This document shows positions 30,186-38,941 of a stretch of DNA of 64,000 bases, in pieces. Location of the stretch: assembly GCF_042683125.1 (NCBI RefSeq), contig NZ_JBHUIY010000019.1:13524-77523 (forward strand), given 5' to 3'. Made by a program: the position numbers and the translations under genes. Source of the DNA: Phaeospirillum tilakii. Lineage in GTDB: Bacteria > Pseudomonadota > Alphaproteobacteria > Rhodospirillales > Magnetospirillaceae. The notes under the pieces were generated by a model. The model did no database searches. It worked only from the letters and a program-made list of their open reading frames with translations, and was not told the origin of the DNA. Each line of letters begins with the position of its first letter. Within the stretch, counting starts at the first letter, position 1.

Positions 30186-32855
30186 TCAGGCCGCCGCGCC
30201 GTGGCAGTGCTTGAACTTACGGCCCGAGCCACAGGGACAGGGGGCGTTGCGCGACACCGCGCCCCAGCTGGCGGGATCGTTGGGGTCGATCTGCACCGGG
30301 GCGATGGCGCTGACCGGCTCGGGGTGGCTTTCCTGGGCCTGCGGCGCGGCCGGGGTCAGCGCCGGACCGAGATCGGGATCGCCGACCCGCAGTTCGACAT
30401 GGGCCAGCACCGAGGTGACCTTCTCGCGCAGGTCGTCGAGCGCCGCCTCGAACAGGTTGAAGGCCTCGCGCTTGTATTCGTTGAGCGGGTCGCGCTGGCC
30501 ATAGGCGCGCAGGCTGATGCCCTGGCGCAGATGGTCGAGCTGAAGCAAGTGGTCCTTCCACACCTGATCGAGGATCTGCAACAGCAGGCTCTTCTCGACC
30601 ATCCGCATGGTGTCGGTGCCGTATTCCTGTTCCTTGGCCGCCATCTTGGCCTCGGCGGCGGCGACGATGCGGTGGAGGATCTCCTGGTCGGCGATCCCTT
30701 CCTCCTTGGCCCATTCGGCCACCGGCAGGTCGAGATTGAGGACGCGGCGGACCTCCTCGTGCAGGCCGGCGACGTCCCACTGGTCGGCGAAGGCGCGCTC
30801 GGGGATGCAGCGGGTGACCATCGCCTGGATCACGTCCTCGCGGAAGCCGGCGATCTCCTCGGCCACGCTGTCGGCGGCCATCAGCTCCTTGCGCTGCTCG
30901 TAGATCACCTTGCGCTGATCGTTCATCACGTCGTCGAACTTCAGCAGGTTCTTGCGGACGTCGAAATTGCGGGCCTCGACCTTCTGCTGGGCCTTTTCCA
31001 GCGCCTTGTTGATCCAGGGATGGATGATCGCCTCGCCCTTCTTCATGCCGAGGCGCTGGAGCATCACGTCCATCCGCTCGGAGCCGAAGATCCGCATCAG
31101 GTCGTCTTCCAGCGACAGGAAGAACTTCGAGGCGCCGGGATCGCCCTGGCGGCCCGACCGGCCGCGCAACTGGTTGTCGATGCGGCGGGATTCATGGCGC
31201 TCGGTGCCGATCACGTACAGGCCGCCGGCGGCCAGCGCCTCCTGCTTGGCCACCTCGACCTCGGCGCGGATCGCGGCGATGCGGCGCTCGCGCTCGGCCG
31301 GGTCGGTCACCTCGGCCAGTTCCAGCTTGATCCGCATCTCGACATTGCCGCCCAACTGGATGTCGGTGCCGCGGCCGGCCATGTTGGTGGCGATCGTCAC
31401 CGCCCCCGGCACGCCGGCCTGGGCGATGATGTAGGCTTCCTGCTCGTGATAGCGGGCGTTCAGCACCTGATGCGGGATCTTGTGCCGCTTGAGCAGGGCG
31501 GAAAGCTGCTCCGACTTCTCGATCGAGGTGGTGCCGACCAGCGCCGGCTGGCGCCGCTTCTGGCAATCCTCGACCAGCACGGCGATGGCGTCGAGCTTCT
31601 CGGCCTGACCGCGATAGACCTCGTCGTCCCAGTCCTTGCGCGCCACCGGCACGTTGGTGGGGATCTCGACCACCTCAAGCCCGTAGATCTCGGCGAACTC
31701 GCCGGCCTCGGTCATCGCGGTGCCGGTCATGCCGCCCATCTTGGGATAGAGCCGGAACAGGTTCTGGAAGGTGATCGAGGCCAGGGTCTGGTATTCGTTC
31801 TGGATGGTGACGCCTTCCTTGGCCTCCAGCCCCTGGTGCAGGCCCTCGGAGAAGCGGCGCCCCTCCATCATCCGCCCGGTGAACTCGTCGATCAGGATCA
31901 CCTTGTCGTCCTTGACGATGTAATCGACGTCGCGGGTGAACAGGTAATGGGCGCGCAGGGCCTGGTTGACGTGGTGGACCAGACTGACGTTGCCGACGTC
32001 GTAGAGGCCGCCCTTCAGCAGCCCGGCCTCGCGCAGCAGCACCTCGACCCGCTCGGTGCCGCGCTCGGTCAGGGTCACCGCCTTGACCTTCTCGTCCTTT
32101 TCGTAATCCTCGGCGGTCAGCAGCGGCATCACCTTATCGACCAGCCGGTACAACTCGGAATTGTCCTCGGTCGGGCCGGAGATGATCAGCGGCGTGCGCG
32201 CCTCGTCGATCAGGATCGAATCGACCTCGTCGATCAGGGCGTAATTGAACGGCCGGTGCGACATTTCCGCCAGACTGAACTTCATGTTGTCGCGGAGATA
32301 GTCGAAGCCCAGCTCGTTGTTGGTGGCGTAGGTGATGTCGCAGGCGTAATTCTGCTGGCGCTCGACATCGTTGAGGCCATGGACGATCACCCCGACGCTC
32401 ATGCCGAGGAAGCGGTAGATCTGCCCCATCCACTCCGAATCGCGGCGGGCGAGGTAATCGTTGACGGTGACGACATGGACGCCCTTGCCGGTCAGGGCGT
32501 TGAGATAGACCGGCAGGGTGGCGACCAGGGTCTTGCCTTCACCGGTGCGCATCTCGGCGATGCGGCCCTGGTGCAGCACCATCCCGCCCAGCAGCTGGAC
32601 GTCGAAGTGACGCTGGCCGAGGGTGCGCTTGGCGGTCTCGCGCACCACGGCGAAGGCCTCGACCATCAGGTCGTCGAGGGTTTCGCCGTTGGCGAGACGC
32701 TGGCGGAATTCGTCGGTCTTGCCCCGCAACTGGTCGTCGGACAGCTTGGCGATGTCGGGTTCGAGGGCATTGACGGCTGCGACCTGCGCCCGCAGCGGCT
32801 TGAGAACACGGTCGTTGGCGGAACCGAAAATCCGCCGGGCAATGGCGCCGAACAT
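30186..32855 (-). CDS. secA: Preprotein translocase ATPase SecA
   Basis: An 889-residue motor that drives proteins through SecYEG. Seen: Walker A MRTGEGKTLV (residues 102-111), the first helicase-type block HVVTVNDYLARRD, DEVDSILIDEARTPLIISGP, GTDIQLGGNVEM, and GRSGRQGDPGASKFFLSLEDDLMR. The extreme C-terminus carries the zinc/SecB-binding motif with Cys873, Cys875, Cys884 and His885 (CPCGSGRKFKHCHG). The length is standard. A good sigma-70 promoter lies upstream, and the gene is divergent from ubiTUV. Confidence 0.98.
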   Translation of the reverse strand: MFGAIARRIFGSANDRVLKPLRAQVAAVNALEPDIAKLSDDQLRGKTDEFRQRLANGETLDDLMVEAFAVVRETAKRTLGQRHFDVQLLGGMVLHQGRIAEMRTGEGKTLVATLPVYLNALTGKGVHVVTVNDYLARRDSEWMGQIYRFLGMSVGVIVHGLNDVERQQNYACDITYATNNELGFDYLRDNMKFSLAEMSHRPFNYALIDEVDSILIDEARTPLIISGPTEDNSELYRLVDKVMPLLTAEDYEKDEKVKAVTLTERGTERVEVLLREAGLLKGGLYDVGNVSLVHHVNQALRAHYLFTRDVDYIVKDDKVILIDEFTGRMMEGRRFSEGLHQGLEAKEGVTIQNEYQTLASITFQNLFRLYPKMGGMTGTAMTEAGEFAEIYGLEVVEIPTNVPVARKDWDDEVYRGQAEKLDAIAVLVEDCQKRRQPALVGTTSIEKSEQLSALLKRHKIPHQVLNARYHEQEAYIIAQAGVPGAVTIATNMAGRGTDIQLGGNVEMRIKLELAEVTDPAERERRIAAIRAEVEVAKQEALAAGGLYVIGTERHESRRIDNQLRGRSGRQGDPGASKFFLSLEDDLMRIFGSERMDVMLQRLGMKKGEAIIHPWINKALEKAQQKVEARNFDVRKNLLKFDDVMNDQRKVIYEQRKELMAADSVAEEIAGFREDVIQAMVTRCIPERAFADQWDVAGLHEEVRRVLNLDLPVAEWAKEEGIADQEILHRIVAAAEAKMAAKEQEYGTDTMRMVEKSLLLQILDQVWKDHLLQLDHLRQGISLRAYGQRDPLNEYKREAFNLFEAALDDLREKVTSVLAHVELRVGDPDLGPALTPAAPQAQESHPEPVSAIAPVQIDPNDPASWGAVSRNAPCPCGSGRKFKHCHGAAA

Positions 32856-32920
32856 TATGTGAATCCCCGCACCCAGATGGTCTCCGCCCCCCCGCGCGGG
32901 GGGGCGGTCGCGACCGGCAA

Positions 32921-32949
32921 GAGATAGAGGCCGGCCCGGTCGCTGTCAA
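32921..32949 (-). promoter_or_regulatory. Sigma-70 type promoter of secA
   Basis: On the minus strand TTGACA (32949-32944) and TATCTC (32926-32921) are spaced by 17 nt, 66 nt before the secA start codon. A second overlapping TTGACA precedes it. Confidence 0.6.
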
Positions 32950-33002
32950 TGTCAAGCCCCGCCCCGCGCCCCCCGCCGGGTGGGGGGCGGCCGCGCCGTC
33001 GC

Positions 33003-33032
33003 TTGACTTCCGCCGACCAAGGAGAATATGAC
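33003..33032 (+). promoter_or_regulatory. Candidate sigma-70 promoter of the ubiTUV operon
   Basis: TTGACT (33003-33008) and TATGAC (33027-33032) are separated by 18 nt, 47 nt before the ubiT start. I found no FNR-type TTGAT-N4-ATCAA site nearby. Confidence 0.5.
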
Positions 33033-33078
33033 CCGCAGGATGCGTCGCTGTCGCCCACGGTCGAAAAGAGGTTGAACC

Positions 33079-33759
33079 ATGAGGGAAGGGCATGTCCGCG
33101 CCGCCGTCACGCCGGTCCAGCCGCCGCTCTCGCCGGTGTTGTTGCTGGGCCTTGCGCTGCGGCCGCTGCGTCCCGCGCTGTTGCAGCCGGTGTTCGATGG
33201 CGTGTTGAAGATGTTGCGCCGCCGCCATCCCGAACTGCTCGATCGCATGGCCGATTACGCCAGCCAGCCGGTCTGCATCGATCCGGTCGATCTGCCGTTC
33301 ATGATCCTGCTTGATCCCCATCCGGACGATCCCCGCCTCACCGTGCGGCGCGAGGTCGATCCGCAGGAGGTCGCCGCCACCATCCACGGCCCGCTCGAAA
33401 TGCTGCTGGCGCTGGCCGAGGGCAAGGTTGACGGCGATGCCCTGTTCTTCACCCGCCGCCTGGTGATCGAGGGCGACACCGAGGTGGTGGTGGCGTTGCG
33501 CAACGCCATCGACGGCGCCGGCATCGACCTGATCGAGGACGTCGCCGCCGAGCTTGGCCCGCTGGCCGGGCTGTTCCGCTCCTGCGCCTCGACCGCGGTC
33601 GGGCTGCTCGGGCGGATCCAGCAGGATCTCGAAACCCTGCGCGCCGCCGTGATCGCCCCCACGGTCAAGACCGCCGATGCCCAGGGCGCCCGCATCGCCC
33701 AGCTCGAAACCGAGCTGAAGACGCTGCGCAAGGCCGCCCGTCGAGGAGGACTCGCATGA
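33079..33759 (+). CDS. ubiT: O2-independent ubiquinone biosynthesis accessory factor UbiT (SCP2 domain)
   Basis: A 226-residue protein with an SCP2-type sterol-carrier domain in the middle: FMILLDPHPDDPRLTVRR, ATIHGPLEMLLALAEGKVDGDALFFTRRLVIEGDTEVVV. It has a helical C-terminal extension. UbiT binds ubiquinone precursors and works with UbiU and UbiV in oxygen-independent ubiquinone synthesis. AGAGG precedes the start, and the stop overlaps the ubiU start (ATGA). Context makes the call firm, because SCP2 domains alone are not specific. Confidence 0.9.
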   Translation: MREGHVRAAVTPVQPPLSPVLLLGLALRPLRPALLQPVFDGVLKMLRRRHPELLDRMADYASQPVCIDPVDLPFMILLDPHPDDPRLTVRREVDPQEVAATIHGPLEMLLALAEGKVDGDALFFTRRLVIEGDTEVVVALRNAIDGAGIDLIEDVAAELGPLAGLFRSCASTAVGLLGRIQQDLETLRAAVIAPTVKTADAQGARIAQLETELKTLRKAARRGGLA

Positions 33760-34787
33760 TGGCTTCCGTTCAGCCCGCCCCCGCGCCCGACTCCGCTTTG
33801 GTCCGTCCCGAGCTGGTCTGCCCCGCCGGCACCCCCGCCGCGCTCAGAAGCGCGGTCGATGCCGGCGCCGACTGCGTCTATGTCGGTTTCCGCGATGAAA
33901 CCAACGCCCGCAATTTCCCCGGGCTCAACTTCACCCGCCGCGAGCTGGGCGAGGGCATCGCCTACGCCCACCAGCACGGCGGCAAGGTGCTGGTCGCGGT
34001 CAACACCTTCCCCCGCGCCGGCCGCCCCGAGCTGTGGCATCAGGCGGTCGATGCCTGCGCCGAACTCGGCGCCGACGCGGTGATCCTGGCCGACATCGGC
34101 CTGATCGACTATGCCGCCCGCACCCATCCCGAGCTGCGGCTGCATCTGTCGGTGCAGGCGGCGGCGTCCAATCCCGACGCGATCCGCTTCTATGCCGAAC
34201 GCTACGGCATCCGCCGCGTCGTGCTGCCGCGCGTGCTGACGGTGCAGGAGATCGCCGAGGTCAACCGCCGCATCGCCCCGGTCGAGACCGAGGTGTTCGT
34301 GTTCGGCGGCCTGTGCGTGATGGCCGAGGGCCGCTGCGCGCTGTCCTCCTACGCCACCGGCCAGTCGCCCAACATCAACGGCGCCTGTTCGCCCGCCTGC
34401 GACGTCCGCTACACCGAAACCGCCGAGGGGATCACCTCCGAGCTGGGCGGCTTCACCATCAACAAGTTCGGCCACAACGAGCCGGCCGGCTATCCCACCC
34501 TGTGCAAGGGCCGCTTCATCGCCAACGACAAGGCCAGCTACCTGTTCGAGGAGCCGACCTCGCTCAACACCCTGGCGATCCTGCCCGATTTGATCCGGGC
34601 CGGCGTCACCGCCTTCAAGATCGAGGGCCGCCAGCGCGGCCGCGCCTATGTCGCGGCGGTGGTGCGGGCGTTCCGCGAGGGGGTGGACGCGGTGCTGGCC
34701 GGCAAACCCCTGCCCGACATCGACCTCGACCGCATCACCGAGGGTGGCAAGCAGACCACCGGTGCCTATGAGAAGGCGTGGCGCTGA
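33756..34787 (+). CDS. ubiU: O2-independent ubiquinone hydroxylation protein UbiU (U32 family)
   Basis: A 343-residue U32-peptidase-family protein. It forms a complex with UbiV for oxygen-independent hydroxylation in ubiquinone synthesis. The four [4Fe-4S] cysteines of E. coli UbiU (169, 176, 193, 232) have exact spacing counterparts here: Cys187, Cys194, Cys211 and Cys250 (7, 17 and 39 residues apart). Typical blocks are LVCPAGTPAALRSAVDAGAD, GGLCVMAEGRCALSSY, NINGACSPACDVRY and FKIEGRQRG. AGGAGGA precedes the ATG, which overlaps the ubiT stop. The N-terminus is about 18 residues longer than in E. coli. Confidence 0.95.
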   Translation: MMASVQPAPAPDSALVRPELVCPAGTPAALRSAVDAGADCVYVGFRDETNARNFPGLNFTRRELGEGIAYAHQHGGKVLVAVNTFPRAGRPELWHQAVDACAELGADAVILADIGLIDYAARTHPELRLHLSVQAAASNPDAIRFYAERYGIRRVVLPRVLTVQEIAEVNRRIAPVETEVFVFGGLCVMAEGRCALSSYATGQSPNINGACSPACDVRYTETAEGITSELGGFTINKFGHNEPAGYPTLCKGRFIANDKASYLFEEPTSLNTLAILPDLIRAGVTAFKIEGRQRGRAYVAAVVRAFREGVDAVLAGKPLPDIDLDRITEGGKQTTGAYEKAWR

Positions 34788-34789
34788 TC

Positions 34790-35692
34790 ATGACCGCTAA
34801 GTTGACCCTGGGCCCGGTTCTGTTCAACTGGAAGCCCGAGACCCTGCGTGATTTCTACTTCCGCATCGCCGACGAGGCGCCGGTCGATACCGTCCATGTC
34901 GGCGAGGTGGTCTGTTCGAAGCGCACCCCGTTCTTCGAGCCCTACATCGCCCCGGTGGTCGAGCGGCTCCAGGCCGCCGGCAAGGAAGTGGTGCTGTCCT
35001 CGCTCGCCTTGATCATGAGCGACCGCGAGATGGGAGCGGCGCGCGACCTCGCCACCGACGCCCCCACCCTGGTCGAGGCCAACGACATCTCGGTGGCGGC
35101 GATCACCGCCGGCCGGCCGTTCGTCGCCGGCGCGCTGCTCAACATCTACAACGAGGGCACCCTGGCCGCGCTCGAGGCGATGGGGGCGAGCCGGGTCTGC
35201 CTGCCGGCCGAGCTGTCGGGCGAGGCGATCGCCGCCCTGGCCCGCGCCGCCAAGGCCGAGATCGAGGTCCAGGCCTTCGGCCGGCTGCCGCTGGCGATTT
35301 CCGCCCGCTGCTACGCCGCCCGCGCCCGCCAGCTGACCAAGGACGCCTGTCAGTATGTCTGCGCCGACGATCCCGACGGGATGCCGGTCGAGACGCTCGA
35401 CGAGGTGCCGTTCCTGGCCGTCAACGGCACCCAGACCATGTCGTTCCACTACATGGACCTGCTCGGCGACCTGGAGACCCTGGTCGCCAACGGGGTCAAG
35501 CGGTTCCGGCTGTGGCCGCAGAACGTCGACATGGTGGCGGTGGCGGCGTTGTACCGCGCCGTGCTCGACCGCCGCATCGCCGTCGCCGAGGCCGAGGAGC
35601 GGCTGGCCGGGCTCTGTCCCGGCGTCGCCTTCGCCAACGGCTACATCCATGGCCGGCCCGGCCATCTGTTCATCGACGAAGGCGACGAATAA
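34790..35692 (+). CDS. ubiV: O2-independent ubiquinone hydroxylation protein UbiV (U32 family)
   Basis: A 300-residue U32-family partner of UbiU. Cluster cysteines are visible at Cys42 (GEVVCSKRTPFF), Cys174, Cys187 and Cys191 (SARCYAARARQLTKDACQYVC). The last three have the same 13- and 4-residue spacing as E. coli UbiV. The start at 34790 lies 2 nt after the ubiU stop and matches the family N-terminus (KLTLGPVLFNW). With ubiT and ubiU it forms a compact operon, consistent with an organism that makes ubiquinone when growing without oxygen. A family B repeat follows. Confidence 0.95.
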   Translation: MTAKLTLGPVLFNWKPETLRDFYFRIADEAPVDTVHVGEVVCSKRTPFFEPYIAPVVERLQAAGKEVVLSSLALIMSDREMGAARDLATDAPTLVEANDISVAAITAGRPFVAGALLNIYNEGTLAALEAMGASRVCLPAELSGEAIAALARAAKAEIEVQAFGRLPLAISARCYAARARQLTKDACQYVCADDPDGMPVETLDEVPFLAVNGTQTMSFHYMDLLGDLETLVANGVKRFRLWPQNVDMVAVAALYRAVLDRRIAVAEAEERLAGLCPGVAFANGYIHGRPGHLFIDEGDE

Positions 35693-35716
35693 GCCTCCCT
35701 CCTGTCGGGTTTTAGG

Positions 35717-35885
35717 GTGATGTGGGCTCCGCCCACCCCCGCCAAGGGCCGCAAGGCCCTTGGAACCCTTTGATGGTCGGGCACGGAAAGGCCGGTCAGC
35801 TTGGGCGCGGATGTTTGCCGCGCGACGGGCAAGGCGCGGGTTCCAAGGGCCTCCGGCCCTTGGCGGGGGCGGGCAGAGCCCGCGT
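35717..35885. repeat. Intergenic palindromic repeat, family B, full copy 2
   Basis: A full-length copy closely matching 13643-13811: gtgggctccgcccac, cgccaagggccgcaaggccc, cagcttgggcgcggatgttt, then ggttccaagggcctccggcc and gcgggcagagcccgc. It lies between ubiV and the pqi operon on the same strand. The rest of the 35693-36038 gap shows only a probable promoter region for pqiA. Confidence 0.85.
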
Positions 35886-36038
35886 CTTCTCCTTTCCTCG
35901 CCCAGCCCCCCGGTCAGAGTCGGGCCGGGGGCGCGGCCGCCATGTCGAGCAAGTGATTCCCGCCACCCCGCTCCCCGGTGTAAAAGAGAGCGGGTGGGCC
36001 GGGCTTCGACCCGTGCGCCGGCTGCGACGGAAGCGGTG

Positions 36039-36668
36039 ATGATGAGCGACAGTTTGGGGGCCTGCCCCGAATGCGACGCCCTCTACCGGCGGCGAAAGCT
36101 GCGGCGGGGCGAGGTTGCCCGCTGCCCACGCTGCGGCGCCCGCCTCTACAGCCGCCCCCGGTTCGATCCCGAGCAGATGCTGGGGCTGGTGATCGGCGCC
36201 CTGCTGACCTATCTGATCGCCAATGCCTATCCGATCGTGGTGCTGAACCTCCAGGGCTCGATCAACAGCGCCACCCTGTTCGGCAGCATCGCCGCGCTGT
36301 GGGGCGAGGGACGCCACCTGACCGCCGTGCTGGTGTTCGCCACCACCCAATTGTTCCCGCTGCTCGACCTCACCATCCTGTTCGCCCTGCTGATGGCGGT
36401 GGTGCGCAGCCGGCGGCGGCGGGTCGGCCGGCCGCGCTGGTTCGCGCCGCTGCTGCGCTTCATCCAGGGGATGCGGCCGTGGGGGATGACCGAGGTGTTC
36501 ATGCTCGGCGTGCTGGTGGCACTGGTCAAGCTGTCGCACATGGCCCGGATCGTGCCGGGCGCGGCGCTGTGGGCGTTCGGGGCGCTGACGGTGATGCTGG
36601 CGGTGATCGTCACCTTCGACCTCGCCAGCCTGTGGGACGACCCCGATCCCGCCCCGGCCGACCACTGA
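36039..36668 (+). CDS. PqiA-family membrane protein, first half-size copy
   Basis: A 209-residue protein with an N-terminal zinc-ribbon (ACPECDALY and ARCPRCGARL) and four predicted membrane helices. The PqiA signature blocks are present (LGLVIGALLTYLIANAYPIV, TAVLVFATTQLFPLLDLTI, GMTEVFMLGVLVALVKLS). E. coli PqiA has two such units in one chain; here each unit is a separate gene. It sits at the head of the pqiA-pqiA-pqiB-pqiC operon, a system that bridges inner and outer membranes for lipid transport. GGAA 6 nt upstream supports the start at 36039; the next ATG (36042) is also possible. Confidence 0.87.
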   Translation: MMSDSLGACPECDALYRRRKLRRGEVARCPRCGARLYSRPRFDPEQMLGLVIGALLTYLIANAYPIVVLNLQGSINSATLFGSIAALWGEGRHLTAVLVFATTQLFPLLDLTILFALLMAVVRSRRRRVGRPRWFAPLLRFIQGMRPWGMTEVFMLGVLVALVKLSHMARIVPGAALWAFGALTVMLAVIVTFDLASLWDDPDPAPADH

Positions 36669-36681
36669 CCGGAGCGCCGCG

Positions 36682-37332
36682 ATGTCCCCCCCGCCCCCCG
36701 CCCCGCCCCCCGCCCCGCCGGTGACCAGCGCCGCCGGGCTCGGCCTGATCGGCTGCCACCGCTGCGGCCGGCTCAGCCCGGCGGGCACCCACCGCTGTCC
36801 GCGCTGCGGTTCCGCCCTGCACCGGCGCAAGCCGGCCAGCCTCGACCGCACCACCGCCTTGCTGGTGGCGGCGATGATCCTCTATCTGCCGGCCAACCTG
36901 CTGCCGATGATGGAGACCCGCTCGCTGTTCACCCAGACCCAGGACACCATCCTGAGCGGGGTGGTCTATTTCTGGACCACCGGCTCGGCCGGGCTGGCGG
37001 TGCTGATCTTCGCCTTCAGCATCCTGATCCCGATGCTGAAGATGGCGGCGCTGGCGACGCTGGTGATTTCGGTCCGCACCGGCCGCCCCCGTTCGCGCCG
37101 GCAGCGGATGACGCTGTTCCGGGTGATCGAGTTCGTCGGGCGCTGGTCGATGCTCGACGTGTTCGTGGTGACCTTGATGGTCGGGCTGGTGCGCTTCGGC
37201 TCGCTGGCGGTGGTCAAGGCCGGCCCGGCGGCGGCGGCGTTCGGGGCGGTGGTGGTGTTGACCATGTTGGCGGCGTTCAGTTTCGATCCCCGCCTGATCT
37301 GGGACAAGGACGAGGGCAAGGATGAACGATGA
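36682..37332 (+). CDS. PqiA-family membrane protein, second half-size copy
   Basis: A 216-residue protein, the second PqiA unit. After a Pro-rich start it has a zinc ribbon (IGCHRCGRLSPAGTHRCPRC) and four membrane helices with PqiA blocks YLPANLLPMMETRSL, ILSGVVYFWTTGSAGLAVLI and FSILIPMLKMAALATL, plus EFVGRWSMLDVFVVTLMVGL. Its last codons overlap the pqiB start by 11 bp, which indicates coupled translation. It probably pairs with the preceding protein to rebuild a full PqiA. Confidence 0.88.
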   Translation: MSPPPPAPPPAPPVTSAAGLGLIGCHRCGRLSPAGTHRCPRCGSALHRRKPASLDRTTALLVAAMILYLPANLLPMMETRSLFTQTQDTILSGVVYFWTTGSAGLAVLIFAFSILIPMLKMAALATLVISVRTGRPRSRRQRMTLFRVIEFVGRWSMLDVFVVTLMVGLVRFGSLAVVKAGPAAAAFGAVVVLTMLAAFSFDPRLIWDKDEGKDER

Positions 37333-38941
37333 TCCCGCCGATCTGGCCGCCGAGCCGGAGATCCGCACCCGGCCGCGCTGGGTTCCGTCGATGGTGTGGC
37401 TGGTGCCGCTGCTGGCGGCGCTGATCGGCGCCTCGCTGGTGATCCAGGCGATCCGCGAGCGCGGCCCGACCATCGTCGTCAGCTTCTCGACCGCCGAGGG
37501 GATCGAGGCCGGCAAGACCAAGGTCAAGTACAAGGCGGTCGATATCGGCGAGGTCACCGCGCTGCACCTCGCCCCCGACCGTTCCCGCGTGCTGGTGACG
37601 ATCGACCTCGCCAAGGAGGCCGAGCAGTTCGCGGTGGCCGACAGCCGGTTCTGGGTGGTGCGGCCGCGTCTGGCCGGCTCGGGGGTGTCGGGGCTCGACA
37701 CCCTGCTGTCGGGCTCTTACATCGGGGTCGATGCCGGCTATTCCAGCGAGCGCCGGGCCGAGTTCACCGGCCTCGAACGCCCGCCGGCGGTGGCGGCCGA
37801 CATCCCCGGCCGCCGCTTCACCCTGCGCGCCGAGGACATCGGCTCGCTTGATGTCGGCTCGCCGGTGTTCTTCCGCCGCATCCAGGTCGGCCATGTCGAG
37901 ACCACCGCGCTGGCCCCCGATGGCGGCAGCCTGACGCTGGGGATCTTCGTCGATGCCCCCTACGACCATTTCGTCACCACCAATGCCCGCTTCTGGCATG
38001 CCAGCGGGGTCGATCTCAAGATCGACGCCAACGGGGTCAAGGTCGATACCCAGTCGCTGGCCTCGATCCTGATGGGCGGCATCGCCTTCGAAAGCCCGGG
38101 CAGTCAGGCCGAACCCGCCGCCGACGGCACCGAATTCGCCCTCGCCGCCGACCATACCGAGGCGATGAAGAACCCCGAGGGCAACGCCTTCCCGCTGCTG
38201 CTGCGCTTCCATCAGAGCGTGCGCGGCCTCGCCGTCGGCGCGCCGGTCGATTTCCGTGGCGTCGAACTGGGCCGGGTGCGCTCGATCGACCTCACCTACG
38301 ACAAGCGCACCGGCGATTTCGCCCCCGAGGTGCTGCTCGACGTGTTCCCCGAGCGGCTGGCGCTGCCGCTGGAGGAGGGCAAGAGCAAGAACCGGGTCGC
38401 CGCCCGCGCCCGGGGCATCGCCGAACTGGTCCGGCGCGGCCTGCGCGCCCAGTTGCGCACCGGCAGCCTGCTGACCGGCCAGCTTTACGTCGCGATCGAC
38501 TTCTTCCCCGATTCCGCCCCGGCCCGGTTCGACCTCACCGCCGAGCCGATGGAGCTGCCGACGGTGGCGAGCGACCTTCAGGAGCTGTACCAGCAGGTCC
38601 AGGCGATCCTGCGCAAGGTCGACCGGCTGCCGATCGAGACGCTGGGCCAGGACGCCCACCGCCTGCTGACCAGCCTCGATTCCAGCCTCAAGAATCTCGA
38701 CGCGGTGATGCAGCGCACCAACGGCGAGGTGCTGCCCGAACTGCGCGACAGCCTGAAGCAGATGCGCCAGACGGTCGAGGCGCTGCAATCGCAGACCGCC
38801 GCCGACGCGCCGCTGCAACAGGATTCGCGGCAGGCGCTGCAAACCCTGACCGAGGCGGCGCGGTCGCTGAAGAATTTGACCGACACCCTCGACCGCCAGC
38901 CGGAATCCCTGCTGCGGGGCAAGAAGGATCAGGACAGATGA
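37322..38941 (+). CDS. pqiB: PqiB-type MCE (MlaD) lipid-transport protein
   Basis: A 539-residue protein anchored by one N-terminal membrane helix (SMVWLVPLLAALIGASLVI) and carrying three MCE/MlaD domains: FSTAEGIEAGKTKVKYKAVD, FTLRAEDIGSLDVGSPVFFR and FHQSVRGLAVGAPVDFRGVE. A long helical C-terminus follows. In PqiB the MCE domains stack as hexamers and the helices form a hollow needle across the periplasm. The start lies inside the end of the second pqiA gene, and the stop overlaps pqiC (ATGA). Confidence 0.93.
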   Translation: MNDDPADLAAEPEIRTRPRWVPSMVWLVPLLAALIGASLVIQAIRERGPTIVVSFSTAEGIEAGKTKVKYKAVDIGEVTALHLAPDRSRVLVTIDLAKEAEQFAVADSRFWVVRPRLAGSGVSGLDTLLSGSYIGVDAGYSSERRAEFTGLERPPAVAADIPGRRFTLRAEDIGSLDVGSPVFFRRIQVGHVETTALAPDGGSLTLGIFVDAPYDHFVTTNARFWHASGVDLKIDANGVKVDTQSLASILMGGIAFESPGSQAEPAADGTEFALAADHTEAMKNPEGNAFPLLLRFHQSVRGLAVGAPVDFRGVELGRVRSIDLTYDKRTGDFAPEVLLDVFPERLALPLEEGKSKNRVAARARGIAELVRRGLRAQLRTGSLLTGQLYVAIDFFPDSAPARFDLTAEPMELPTVASDLQELYQQVQAILRKVDRLPIETLGQDAHRLLTSLDSSLKNLDAVMQRTNGEVLPELRDSLKQMRQTVEALQSQTAADAPLQQDSRQALQTLTEAARSLKNLTDTLDRQPESLLRGKKDQDR

